Source of the DNA: Varanus komodoensis
Taxonomy: Eukaryota > Chordata > Lepidosauria > Squamata > Varanidae
Length of the DNA stretch: 64,000 nt
Reading direction: 5' to 3'
Assembly (NCBI RefSeq): GCF_004798865.1
Contig: NW_025335568.1
Span: 26,737,344-26,801,343 of the forward strand
A program made the translations under genes and the position numbers. This document shows, piece after piece, positions 24,359 to 34,964 of the stretch. The notes beneath the pieces are model-generated. The model was given only the letters and a program-made list of their open reading frames with translations. It had not been told where the DNA came from and made no database searches. How positions within the stretch are numbered: position 1 is the first letter of the stretch; every line of letters starts with the position of its first letter.

Positions 24359-24396
24359 TTTCTCTGGGAATGCTGATCCAAGCATTCCCAGAGAAA
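24359..24396. repeat. perfect 16-bp stem, 6-nt loop hairpin
   Basis: TTTCTCTGGGAATGCT (24359-24374) is followed after GATCCA by its exact reverse complement (24381-24396). Flanking bases do not extend the stem. It is shorter than a typical microRNA precursor stem and matches no family I know. Confidence 0.9.
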
Positions 24397-24825
24397 GGGC
24401 TTCCTGCCACCAAACCAGCATGCTCATTTTTAACACTGTCCCTGCCCTAACCGAATGTATCTATTCTGTTCTGTGCAAATCGTACTGCAGAGGAAAGGAG
24501 TCCTTGCGGCTCCATTTCTTGTATTTTCTTCCTACTTCTTTTCACTCACCACAGAATCCTTTCTAGGACAGTGGGTGGTGGGGAGGTTGCCTTGACTCTG
24601 TGTTTTCCAGCTGTGTTCACAGGAAATCTGCACAGACGTTCTTCAGAGGCTTATTGGTTCCTCGCAGAGCAAAGCAGTAACAGTAAAAGCAGTAATGGGG
24701 CACAAGCCTCCCACAGCGGGTCTGGCATTGCCGAGCTTCCTCCTGCAATGTGTAACCACAGGGGAGTGTCAAGCACATTTTATGATGCATGTTTACTGTT
24801 TCATGGAAGATGCCTGGTATCGCCC
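24397..24825. other. intergenic, no gene
   Basis: Nothing recognised. Frames of 85-91 codons at 24309-24970 overlap one another in different frames without domains. Confidence 0.45.
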
Positions 24826-24876
24826 TGCATGTTCACTTGAGTCAATCCCACTAAATTCAGTGGGGTTTCTTCCAGG
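24826..24876. repeat. small palindromic repeat, family B, fragment
   Basis: GTCAATCCCACTAAATTCAG next to TGGGGTTTCTTCC corresponds to the centre of the family B palindrome. Confidence 0.45.
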
Positions 24877-26177
24877 CTGCCAGCCAGATGAGAGGAGACC
24901 CATCAACCTCAGCACCTACCCTGCAAAAGGCAGGGGCTTGCACAACAGTGTATATGCAAATGTAGAATGAGTATTATAGTTTAAACAGAACTATAATTTG
25001 CCTCACCATAGTGGGGACAAATGTGACCTGGTGGTCTGCGTGCCTAGTCAGTCCGTTGTCCACGTAGTAACTTTTGATAAGCTGCTTCTGTGGTCCTGTT
25101 CTTCCTTCTTACCTTTAAACTATACTTGAACTGGAGAAGCCTTCAAGCGGAAGATGACTGCAAGAGGACTGTCCTTTGGCAGCCTTTCAGTCTTCAGGGA
25201 TCTGTCCTTTGTACAGCAGAAATGGGTCTATGCGTTATATATTCATACCAAAGGCAAATATCCTGTTGCTTCATGAATAAATGCATTGAACCTGTGCTAA
25301 CATCATCAATTAAAACTACTACAAAGTATAACAATTCATAGTAAGCTGTTTTTCCAAAGTTTCACCTTGAATGAATTAAGCAATGGATCCATTGACTTTG
25401 TTGCATTACATTACTTAAAAGAAAGAATGAGACAGACTGACAGACAGCTGGACGGACAGACTGACAGAGACAACAAAATCTGAGAGAATGCTCTGTGCTT
25501 CTAGATTGGAATTATACTGCTGTGTTCCATTTCTAGGCTGATAACAGATTTTGTGAAATGACACAATCAGGAGGCAAGTTTTTATTTGAGCCAATCTACA
25601 TGACTAAAGAGGCAACAGCTAACAAGAGATCACCAAGAAATTGACAGGTCATGAACACATGAACTAATGGGAATGATTTGGTCATCTGTACCTGGAGGAG
25701 TGTGTCATAAATTGGTATCTCTGAATTTCAGTATTCTCCATCTGGGTTTGCAGCCACAGAACTGTCAGAATCTAGAGTAACTTTCCAGATCAGTAGACTT
25801 TTGGGAAGAGTTTAGGAACAAATGTTATAATGCAGACAGTAATAACAACTTGAATTGAGGAGATGATGATGATGATGAAATAATGTCTACTTTTAAGTAA
25901 TCTTCTTCCCATGGCGATTTACAAAAAGAACAAAACTATAAAAATGTAAATACAGTTTTGCTATTTGAATGGTTTTATTCCCCATATCAGGCTTTTCAAA
26001 CAGGATTCCCAGTAAGATAATCAGATTCCTAGCAAAGAGCTACTTTGCTTGCCAAGGAGATGACAAGCCACAACAATATGTGGCAGCACACTGAACAAAC
26101 AGTTCCAGCACAGTGCCACAGCTTCCAATAGCTGCAGCAACTTTATCCCAACCTTGGGTTTTCTGATATTGCTCTCA
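24877..26177. other. intergenic, with GACA- and TGA-type simple repeats
   Basis: No gene seen. Positions 25431-25470 are an imperfect (GACA)n tract and 25862-25880 a short (TGA)n run. The rest is unique. Confidence 0.5.
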
Positions 26178-26240
26178 GTCATCCCTGACCATGGGCTATG
26201 CAGGCTGAAGATGCTGGACATTGAAGTCCAGCAACAACAA
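26178..26240. repeat. palindromic MITE-like repeat, family A, fragment
   Basis: The stretch CAGTCATCCCTGACCATGGG followed by TTGAAGTCCAGCAACA matches the right half of family A (full copies at 50291-50428 and 62612-62708). Confidence 0.5.
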
Positions 26241-26284
26241 CAGCACACATATATGCTTTCACACTGGTCCGTCAGTTGTACCAA

Positions 26285-26600
26285 AGTCTCTGTAGTGTAG
26301 TGACTACAGCAGCATTCCCTAACCTGGTGCCTTCCAGATGTGTTAGGCTGCAACTCTTATCATTCCCGTCCAACCTGGTATAGTAGGCTAACACATCTGG
26401 AGGGGATCAGGTGGAGAAGGATCAGAATCTCTGGGGCTTCCAGTTTCAGATTCACCTTAAGCCATACAAATAACTGGGTGACATTGGGTCAGCTCCTGTT
26501 TCTCCACCTAACCTATATCACACAGTCGTAGCAAGGGACTACGATGTACATGCCTAAGCCCTCTAGAGGATGTAATTAAAATAAATAAATGTGCATATCA
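26285..26600 (+). mobile_element. MIR-like SINE interrupted by a MITE
   Basis: The tRNA-type head starts with CTGTAGTGTAGTGACTAC and is cut at about 26308. The SINE resumes at about 26420 with AGTTTCAGATTCACC (B-box region), then ACTGGGTGACATTGGGTC (CORE) and CTCCACCTAACCTATATCAC, and ends in an (AAAT)n-like tail near 26590. The inserted piece is a family A palindrome. Confidence 0.7.
26309..26419. repeat. palindromic MITE-like repeat, family A
   Basis: It starts GCAGCATTCCCTAACCTGG, continues TGCCTTCCAGATGTGTTAGG, and mirrors itself through CTAACACATCTGGAGGGG to the right end. The inverted halves and near-110-bp length fit a short non-autonomous DNA transposon, probably hAT-like. An 8-bp target duplication is not clearly preserved. 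Confidence 0.65.
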
Positions 26601-27994
26601 CATCACCTGAATACCAGTTGAACAAATAAATAAATAAAATCTACCTTCCAATTAGCCAAGGAATCAGTGCTATAACCCAATCGTAGGAATGAAATGGCTA
26701 TGCATATTTCCTTCGGTGCAAAGGTATCCATTTTCCCAAGGTGTTTCTTGCTAAAATATTAAGGATTTTCCCCCAAGCACAAAAAAAAATGCTTTCTATC
26801 ACTTGGAGAGGGGGGACTTTAATGAGAGCAAGACCAAGAATTTTTTCCAACATAGTTGCTAAAGTCCAATCTCTATAGCTTGTAATGAGATATAATGCAG
26901 TTGTGACACAAGGCATCGTAGACAATTTCATGATAGGAAGAGTGTGATTTAATCGCTTTGTGCTGCTGCTGCATCCGCTGCTGAGGCATGTTAGCGTCAC
27001 CATCAATGCCTGTCGGGATTGTGAGCAAAGTGAACCACTGATGATTCTCGCACGCCATTATTCCGTTCCTCCACATGGGGACCAGGGCGCTTTTGTCTTC
27101 ATGTATTGTGGGGCTTTCCTGTGGCAGAAGTACACCAGAAGTACACCTAAAATTGTCATGCTTAAAACACCATGTGCACACACATATTCTCATTCCTGCT
27201 TGAGGGGAGGGGGCATTTGTTTCCACAAAATTCTGCCCCCCTCTCCCAAACTTAGTAAAGCTGCTGTTCAGTTTAATCACACTTCCCTACCCAGTTATTT
27301 TCTGCAGTGATCAAAGCTGGGCCATTTCCCAAAGAAAAAAACATAGATCATTGTCTAACGAAATACAACTAATTTAGAAATACAACTAAATATTATTCAT
27401 TAGAAATGCTATATAAATATTGCTACTAAATAACATATTTAATAATTTGGAGTCACAAACAATTATATCTGCCATGTAGCAGCCGTTGTCTGCCCTGCAA
27501 AGCCCATCCTGGGCAGAATTTAAATGGGTCAGGGAGTGGGAGCTGTTTTGCGCTGAAGAGCAGGGTAAAAATGCTCTAAATAAATACATATCAAAGTACG
27601 GCATTTATATTCATAGGTATAATGAGGAATTGCACTTCACCCACCAGTTATCTGCATTCTTCAAAGAGTAAAAAAAACACATTTAGCATTCTTGTCAGCC
27701 AATTTAATGAAATGATTGCACTATATTACAGAAAACCTGTTAGAATTATCTGTTTGCCTGTAGGTATTGGCTGGCATTTTTAGCTGTGCATCATAATACA
27801 AGTAAATTCAGCTGATTCTGGATTGCACTGAGGTTCTGCTGGCCTGACATGTCTTGTCAGGAAGACAAACCACTGCTGATAGAAGGGCTGCTTATTCTCC
27901 TGCTATTCACACACTCTCTCCCAAATTTCTGATCACATCCTTCTTACAATTACCCTCAACATCCCTCTGTTGTTCCCAACAGGTGCCTTCCCAC
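26601..27994. other. repeat-poor intergenic block
   Basis: No gene or transposon recognised apart from a short AAAT run near 26625-26640. Positions 27350-27880 are A+T-rich, free of repeats and dense in TAAT, TTTAAT and TATAAAT motifs, so a conserved regulatory element is possible. That is inference from base composition. Frames of 102-135 codons near 26700-27310 overlap on both strands and are not convincing. Confidence 0.4.
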
Positions 27995-28092
27995 AACCAG
28001 GCAACCTCCTGATGTGTTGGATGGCAGCTCCCATCATCCTTACATATTGACACTGGCATCCAAACATCTCATGGGCACCAGATTCTTGGTGA
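27995..28092. repeat. palindromic MITE-like repeat, family A
   Basis: CTCCTGATGTGTTGGATGGC, then AGCTCCCATCATCC, and on the far side GGCATCCAAACATCTCATGG and CACCAGATTCTTGG. These mirror each other as in the other family A copies. Confidence 0.6.
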
Positions 28093-28167
28093 CTATTTCC
28101 CAGAGTTCCAGTTACCTTGCCAACAATTCTTCAGATTCCTACACGAGTAGTAAACATTTTCCCTGCT

Positions 28168-28335
28168 ACTGTTGTTGTTCAGTCACAAAGTCGTGTCTGA
28201 CTCATTTTGACCCCATGGACAACATTCCTCCAGGTTACCCTGTCCTCCACCATCTCCCTGGAGTACACCCATGCCCACTCCCACCTCTCCAGTGACCCCA
28301 TCCAGCCACCTCAACCTCTGCCATGCCCATCTGCA
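28168..28335 (-). mobile_element. Bov-B LINE, extreme 3' end
   Basis: The plus strand reads GTTGTTGTTCAGTCAC, then CCATGGACAACATTCCTCC and CCCCATCCAGCCACCTC, matching the Bov-B copy at 11968-12440. The minus strand encodes QRLRWLDGVTGEV. About 165 bases survive, cut at the right where an L2 fragment abuts. Confidence 0.88.
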
Positions 28336-28339
28336 AACT

Positions 28340-28720
28340 AACAAGATGATAAACTGGATGAGGGCCAATGAATTAAAGCTCAGTTCAGACAAAACAGAGC
28401 TACCGTTAGCATTTGTGGGCCTAGCTGAGTGGTGCTCCACTTGTTCTAAAGAGGGCTGCAATCCACTTGAAAGATCCGGTATGTGGTTTGGGGATGCTCA
28501 CTGTTCCTGGTAGCACAGGTGGCCTGGTGGCTTGGACCACCTTTAATCGGTTTAGCCTGATATACCAAACTGTAACCCTAACAGGGCAGAGAGATCCCGG
28601 TGAGGGATATCTGTGCTCTGATAACTTCCTGGAGGGATGACTGTAATGCATTACACATTTGGTGACCATTTTGAGGCAGGGCAAGCTGGACATAATACAG
28701 AGCCATTTGTGCACCTGTTT
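28340..28720 (+). mobile_element. L2-type LINE, internal ORF2 fragment
   Basis: The plus strand encodes NWMRANELKLSSDKTE, the very typical L2 motif after the reverse-transcriptase core. Downstream is a decayed DCNAL-like segment near 28640. It abuts the Bov-B tail on the left and a CR1 tail on the right. Confidence 0.8.
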
Positions 28721-28876
28721 TTTAAAAATAAACAGCAGGGGTGTGGCACAAATTGAGCTGGTTCAGAGCTGTGGATCTAGACAGTTACCTGTAAATCGGT
28801 GTCCTGAACCAGCAGAGAGTTGTACCCAGTGGCCTTCATGGACCCTTCCAACTCTACTATTCTATGATTCTATGAC
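28721..28876 (+). mobile_element. CR1-type LINE 3' end
   Basis: It ends GGACCCTTCCAACTCTACT followed by ATTCTATGATTCTATGAC. Tandem copies of an ATTCTATG octamer are the signature 3' terminus of CR1. Only the region from about 28810 is secure; the left boundary is approximate. Confidence 0.8.
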
Positions 28877-29065
28877 TTCTGTTAGAAGGCTCCATCCCTG
28901 AACTTGGGAGGAAAGATCCCATTTGGCAGCAAGGCTGCCCTCCCATCCTGAACAGCAAGACTGATGGTGTGTTCTGACAAGGTCTGTAGCAGGGGGCAGA
29001 GGGTTCAAGCCCCCCTCTTCCTGCAACATGGGGCCAGTACAGCTTTGGGTTCCCAGCAGTGGCAA
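28877..29065. other. intergenic spacer, no gene
   Basis: Short spacer between repeats, nothing recognised. Confidence 0.5.
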
Positions 29066-29296
29066 TTTTATATTGCGATTTATATCCTGCCTTTTTCCTA
29101 CAAAGGGCTCAAGGCAGCTTACATCATCTCTCCTTCTCCATCTTATCCCCACAACAACAACCCTGTGAGGTAGGTTGGGCTGAAAGTCTGTGACTGGCCC
29201 AAAGTCACCCAGTTGGCTCCATGGCTGAGCAGGGACTAGAACCCAGGTCGCCTGAGTCCCAGTCCCATGCTCTTAACCATTATCACACTGGTTCAA
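29066..29296 (-). mobile_element. MIR-like (CORE) SINE, near full length
   Basis: The plus strand reads GATTTATATCCTGCC, CAACCCTGTGAGGTAGGTTG, the CORE GACTGGCCCAAAGTCACCCA, then ACTAGAACCCAGGTC (B-box complement) and a CTCTTAACCATTATCACACT head complement. It is the best-preserved member of the family in this window. Confidence 0.82.
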
Positions 29297-30305
29297 TTTT
29301 AAAACGAGCAAGGCCCATGACACATCCAGTTATTCCCTAAGCCTTCTGGGAATGTGCCCACAGTTCCTACACAGCACTGAGCAGCCATAGAATATTTTGG
29401 ATGCCCAACTCAGAGCTGTGAGCTGATCACCTGCCCCATTGCGGCCACCATGGAAAGAAGCAGGCCAGCTGCTTCTCCAAGGCACGGAAATTCACCTCAA
29501 AGAATGGGTAAAGGGGATGGAGAGAGAAGCGAAACAAGAGAGGAGACCGGAGCCACCAGGAGCCACCAAGGTGCAAGGTCAACCTGTGGCACCACAGCCT
29601 TCTTCCCTCCCACTTGGACGTGCCTCAGCCGAATGAGGTGGGGAAGGCAGGGGCGGCTTCCACTACTCCTCCCTTAGCTCAGTCCAGACCCAGCCCAAAC
29701 GCACTGGACTGCTGATCCAACTTGTTTCTCACCACACAAAAGACAGCTGATGAGCCACCTTTTATTCATAACTAAACAAGGCCACAGGGCACTCGTTATC
29801 TCCATGCATTTTAACCCATTTCATCAGTACAGAGTAAATCCTTTCATATAGGATTTGCAGGGCCATGTACAGCTTACACATATTAAATGTCTAACTGCAA
29901 ACCCTAGAACACATTGCTAACAAACACAGGTAATTGTAAGAAAAAACATCATAAAATATTTTTTTTCTTTTTGCGAAAAAGTATTGCTTTAATATTTGTT
30001 TTAACTATATGAGAGAGACTCATGACAGATGCATGAAATGGTTTACATGCACTTATGCAGATTTTGCTAATATAGTGAAATATAGATGGCATTAAATATT
30101 TCTTCTTGCATTTTGATTTCAGCTTGAGTGGACTTGTTCTGGAAAGGCTAAAACATAAGAAGGGTACTTGTCCCCTCTCCATAAGATGTGACCAGGGTGT
30201 TCAACAACAGACACCCACACAGAAGCCAGTTTGTGATCTTTCTCCCTGCATCTCTCAAAAAGCAAGGAAGTAATGAATTTGAGATGCATTCCTACATACA
30301 TACTG
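29297..30305. other. intergenic; G+C-rich patch with Kozak-like ATG
   Basis: No gene accepted. At 29400-29720 the sequence is G+C-rich and contains GCCACCATGG at 29444-29453, a textbook translation-start context heading a 75-codon frame (29450-29677). The frame has no domain and no visible splice or poly(A) context. Confidence 0.35.
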
Positions 30306-30515
30306 TCGGTGTGCTGCAGTGCTTAAGAATGTTGGACTTGGATCCAGAAGACCCAGTTCCCGTTCAGCCATGAAGGCCACTGGGTGACTTGGGGCCAGTC
30401 ACTGCTTCTCAGCCTATCCTAGCTCACAGGGACATGGTCGTGAGGATAAAATGGAGAGGACATTGTAAGCTACCTTAGGTTAGGTTTTAAAAAAGGAAAG
30501 GGAAGAAAATAAATG
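30306..30515 (+). mobile_element. MIR-like (CORE) SINE
   Basis: tRNA-type head GTGCTGCAGTGCTTAAGAAT, a B-box-like CCAGTTCCCGTTCAGCC, then TGGGTGACTTGGGGCCAGTC and GCTCACAGGGACATGGTCG. It ends in an A-rich tail near 30510. Confidence 0.72.
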
Positions 30516-30622
30516 TAATGCATAATAATGCATTCAGCTCCATAACAGGGGTGTAGAACCTCTTTTGGCCTGAGAAATGAATTCAGTTTTGAAGAAGCTC
30601 TTGGGGTGGGGGGGGGCACTCC

Positions 30623-30634
30623 AATGTGAGGCAT
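30623..30634. repeat. target-site duplication, left copy
   Basis: AATGTGAGGCAT, matching 30986-30997 at 11 of 12 positions, directly abuts the ACCTTT tail of the Sauria SINE. Confidence 0.85.
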
Positions 30635-30985
30635 AAAGGTAAAGGTAAAGGTTTCCCCTTGATGTGAAGTCCAGTCATGCCTGACTGTAGGGGGCGGTGC
30701 TCATCTCCGTTTCCTGGACAAGGGAGCCAGCGTTTGTCCGCAGACAGTCTCCGTGGTCATGTGGCCGGCATGACTAAACACCGACGTGCACGGAACACTG
30801 TTACCTGCCCACCGAAGTGGGACCTTTTTATCTACTTGCATCTGCATGCTTTTGAACTGCAAGGTCGGCAGGAGCTGGGATGGAGCAGCGGGATCTCACC
30901 CCGTTGTGCAGACTCGAACCGGCGACCTTTCGATCAACCAGCCCAGCAGCACAGCGGTTTAAACCACTGCGCCACCTGCATCCCT
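30635..30985 (-). mobile_element. Sauria SINE, full length
   Basis: On the minus strand the element starts with a tRNA-type head containing GTGGCGCAGTGG (A box; plus strand 30964-30974) and GGTTCGAGTC (B box; plus strand 30911-30920). It ends in three ACCTTT units (plus strand AAAGGT repeats, 30635-30652). Flanks 30623-30634 (AATGTGAGGCAT) and 30986-30997 (AATGTGAGCCAT) form a 12-bp target duplication with one mismatch. The ACCTTT tail and Bov-B-dependent mobilisation are known features of this squamate family. Intact promoter boxes and nearly perfect flanks suggest a recent insertion. Confidence 0.93.
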
Positions 30986-30997
30986 AATGTGAGCCAT
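30986..30997. repeat. target-site duplication, right copy
   Basis: AATGTGAGCCAT directly abuts the tRNA-like head of the Sauria SINE and pairs with the left copy at 30623-30634. Confidence 0.85.
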
Positions 30998-31254
30998 AGC
31001 CAACAGCAAAAGGCAAGGGGAGGAATGGAGTTGTGTATTTTAGCGTACATCTGTTGCTGCTAGTAGCTTACTGCTGGTAGCCTTTCAGAATGGAAAGAAC
31101 TACATAAAACCAGCATGAATCTGAGATTCATTGGTGGTTTAGAGAGGGGTAGTGTTGGGGGAAGGAGGCGTGGCCTTCTGCAATCCCAGGAAGGTCATGT
31201 TTGTCCTTGCAAAAGCCTAGATTTAGCCCCTTGGCCTAAAGTTCTATACCTCTG

Positions 31255-34200
31255 GTCTACAGGGTGCCCAGATCACTCACACTTCACCACCACTATAAGC
31301 ACAAGTATATGAAAAAATATCACCAAGGATTATCTAAGGATTACAGTTTTCTTCTGAACTTTTCTTTTTTTACACTATGAGCTTTGGGGAAAAGTTCACA
31401 TGTTCCCAAACTTGTGTTCACAAAACAATAAAACCTTTTCATGCTTGCATCTAAGGAACAGTGTGCATTTGGATGTCAACTTTAAAGAAAATGGTGAGAT
31501 ACAGAATGTGCATTTTCCCATTCAAATGAAAAGAAGCAGATTAACAAAAATGGGGAAAAGGTGACCCAAGTTCAAGATGGAACTTGTACAACCTCAAGTG
31601 TTTCAGCTTTGCTTGTTGCCATCCCTATGAAGTAAATGTATGAACTTGTCTATGATTGACAATTTATAAATATTCTCTCTTGTGAATCAAATGTAAGAGA
31701 TAAGATTATGCACAATGTCAACTTCATTTTAATTCAGCTTCTAATAGATATTAACCCACCATATATCTTGTAAATAAAACAAGGCCAGAGAAAGCTTTGA
31801 TTTTGAGAGGAGGAGCATAAGCCCTGTGCTTAGAGGAAGTGTCTGTTACTTGGCTTCTCCATTTTGAAACTGGAACAGTATCTTAAAAGAGGATTATGGA
31901 GGATTGGTTGTTTTCACAGTGCTTTGAACTTGGCAGATGCAATAAAAGTGCTAAACGTTATCAGAAGGTTTTTACACAATCTGTAGAGTTCTCCATTGTG
32001 CAATGTGAGAGGGAAGTAATGGGTAATTGGCTTGCTTCTTAGCATCATTAGATAAGAAATTTTTCACTTCAGTTCATCAGAAGAAAGATTAAGGGTCCTT
32101 GTTATACTGAGGGAATAAAAATGTATAAGATAGAGGAAGTGAATAATAGACAACATAAAACTGTCATTGTCAACGAAAACCTGTTACCATACACAAAGAT
32201 GTTTCTACCCATGTAACACATCCTCCTTTTTTATAGTTGTGCTCTCAGTTCATCAGACAGTGAAACATTGCTTCATGTCACACAATAGAACATAAACTGG
32301 CCCATTAATTGTAGCTCCAATTTACAGTAAATTGTTGTGGGTCTTCACATCTATTGTTGTCTCTACCTGACTCTTCCATAACTCACAGCACAGACCGTGG
32401 AAAGTCATCCATGTGGGCAGTCCCATTCTCTGATGCCTGTCACTGTCCAAGCTGTCTTCTGGATTACACCAGCTTGATTGCACCCTTCTCTGGCAGTGAC
32501 CAAGAGGTCCTAGTATCAGAGAAGTCAGGAAAAAGAAGCCCCAAATCATTATATATTGAGATCTTTAAAAAGAAGTGAGTCAGGTCAAATCTGATATGAA
32601 CCATCTGATATGGTTCACCCTGTTTTTCCCCTGACAATAAAGCAATGGATAAGGGAAGCTCTCTAATTTGTATTGGACTGGTGGCATTTGGAGAAGGGGG
32701 ATTGAATCCTTTTCCACAGTTCCATTTCTGTCGATGTCTGACTTCCCAGTACTAAGGTTCAGGTTTTATTAAGCCGTCTATTTCAGTAATTCTGGTAACT
32801 AGGCTTTGAGCCTTTACAATCTCCATGTAAAGCAGAGAAGAAATTACAATGCTATTCCTTAAACAGGAACAGTCTCTGGGTTTCCAAACAACAGACTCAA
32901 GAGACTTGGATTCAGCATACAGAGCAAGTCCAAACAAGCATATAGTGCTAGCAAAGAAACATGATTAGGAAACTGCTCAGATTGGAAGAGCATGCGGTCC
33001 AACTTCACATGCCTGTTGCTCTTGTTTCAATACAGGGGAGTAGGCTGTAAAAATCCTTCTCAGACATTTGAACCTGACAGGGAAATATAGCTCAGAAATG
33101 TATGCTGTGCCCACAAGAAGCCACTATTCCTCCTCCTTGAGTGGATGCCACAACTTTGGACCCGCTCCAGAAGGCCTTGCCTGCAAAGTCCTCTACCTGC
33201 TGCCCATCCCACCGAAGATATTCCAGAGCAAGAGGAGAGGCCTCTGTCAAGGTCAGGCTCCCCAACTGTGGAAGGCAGGCCATATCAGTATCTTGCATCT
33301 CACTCTTCTGGCACACAATCAGGAGGGAGGCTTGGTAGAACCAAATTCCCAGGGCTCTGGCTTCCAACATCTGGTTCTGACTCCCCAGTGCCCTCCTTTG
33401 ACTCAAACTCTGTGTCACAAACTAGCACTCCTCCTGAAATGGAGCCATCTGGATTACTTCCTCAAGCTCCTGTTCAAACAGTAGAAAAATAAAGGTTACC
33501 TGTATTGTGTCTGGGTGTCTGTGTTTGTTTTTTCCCTGCTCAGGTACTAATAATAGTTTGAAGGAGAAAATATCTGAAAATAATATCTTATCTGAAAATA
33601 AGATCAGAAAATATCACTGGGGATGGGGTAAGGAAGAGCCCTTAGAACTGAAGCCAAGTCCAATGTACTCATTAAAATCAGAGGCCTACGCAGCTCTTTT
33701 AAGGTTAAAAAAAAGATTGGGAGATTTAATAATAGCATTTGTTTGTTTCTGGTTTGTTCTTCATTTTTCAGGTAATTATTTCAGAGTGAAATGAAAGTAT
33801 TTTTCCATCCCTTTGCTCCCCTTCCTGCAAAAAAAGCCCTTTCAAAGCTTTCTCTGATTCACCAACCAGTGTGATGGCTTCCTTCTGAAAGGTACAAAAC
33901 CTAAGATGCATGTTGTCCCGTTCTGTTCAGACAACACTTAGTAACCCTGGGCTTTCTACATTCTTCCTTTGGTGACTGGCAAGCCAGAACATGGTGTGCT
34001 GGTACCACAAGCAGAAAGAATATATAGTGGTGAGCATTTGATGCATGTGCCATAAAAACTAGCCTGCCTATTTATGTTGATCTACTTTGACCTTACAAGA
34101 ACAATGCATATATGCAAGGCAACCGGCATTTAATTACTGCAGTTTCCTTTTAAGGAAGGTAATAAAAAGAATATTGACATACTTGCTCAATGGCATGGAC

Positions 34201-34964
34201 AGCCATGGTCAATTACTACTGGCCCACATGGCCTCCATCTGGAGTGATAAACTTTTAATTTGCCCTCTTGGTTTCCAGAGCATATATTGTTATCAAGAGC
34301 ACCTTACCCAAGGACATTCTATTGAGTTTCTTGCTAGTGAATGTATTTTTCTGCTATAAGGTGCTATGGAACCAGTTTCCACTCTCCTATTAGTAGCAAT
34401 GAATGTGTCATGAACTGCCAAGCACCTTCTCACCATTTTTATAGTTCAATTCAATGTTAAAAATGAGCAAATGTGCATATCTCCTAATTTCTTTTTGAAT
34501 TAAATTCCGTTCACATTTGTGTTATTAGTGGAATGTAATGAATAGCCAATAAAGGGGTGAAAAAGGAAATTATATGATTAGAATGATGAATTAGAAAGCA
34601 AATTAATAGCAATTTTCTAGGGTGGGTAGAAGTAAGACACTGCAGATTCTCCAAGGGAACAGTCTTACGAGTAAAAAAAAAAAAATCCTTACCAAAGGTT
34701 CTGAGATTCAGTGAAGGGATATAAACATTATAGTCACCAAAGAACCTATATTGGTGCTGGTACTTTTTCACTCGTCTAGAGTAGCCAAGTTTTCTGCCAA
34801 CATCAAATTATTTAGGATGGTAAAAACAAAATAAAATTGAAAAGTGTTCCAAAAAGGTATCTCCAGAATGGGTAATAAAATGGAAAATGAAGTTCAAGGT
34901 AAGAAGGTATACAGTGGTGAACACTTCGGCAAACAAATTCTAGCTTTGAACGTGCCCTGAGATG
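31255..34964. other. long intergenic block, few features
   Basis: No gene accepted and no clear transposon. At 33145-33492 a 115-codon frame ends in a TAA that overlaps an AATAAA-type signal (33487-33493), followed by GT-rich sequence. Alternative frames of 138 codons (plus) and 108 codons (minus) cover the same DNA, so coding is doubtful; an unidentified repeat is likelier. An (A)n run lies at 34673-34685. Confidence 0.4.

Larger units (their letters stand above)
30546..31254. mobile_element. hAT-like non-autonomous DNA transposon hosting a SINE
   Basis: The left end CAGGGGTGTAGAACCTC (30546-30562) pairs with the right end, whose reverse complement reads CAGAGGTATAGAACTTTAGG. The CAGGGGTG-type terminus and roughly 8-bp flanks (CTCCATAA and GTCTACAG, both close to the hAT target pattern nTCTAGAn) suggest hAT. 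Without the SINE the element is about 345 bp and has no transposase. The Sauria SINE inserted later. Family assignment is inference from the ends. Confidence 0.6.

Noticed and set aside
26698-27310. Possible exon cluster (frames of 102-135 codons on both strands)
   Set aside because: Frames overlap in opposite directions, without domain or convincing splice pattern.
30677-31063. 128-codon plus-strand frame
   Set aside because: It runs antisense through the Sauria SINE and into its hAT-like host; it is not a gene.
33092-33492. Possible gene with three overlapping frames of 108-138 codons
   Set aside because: Open frames on both strands over the same DNA point to composition and not selection, and no domain is visible.
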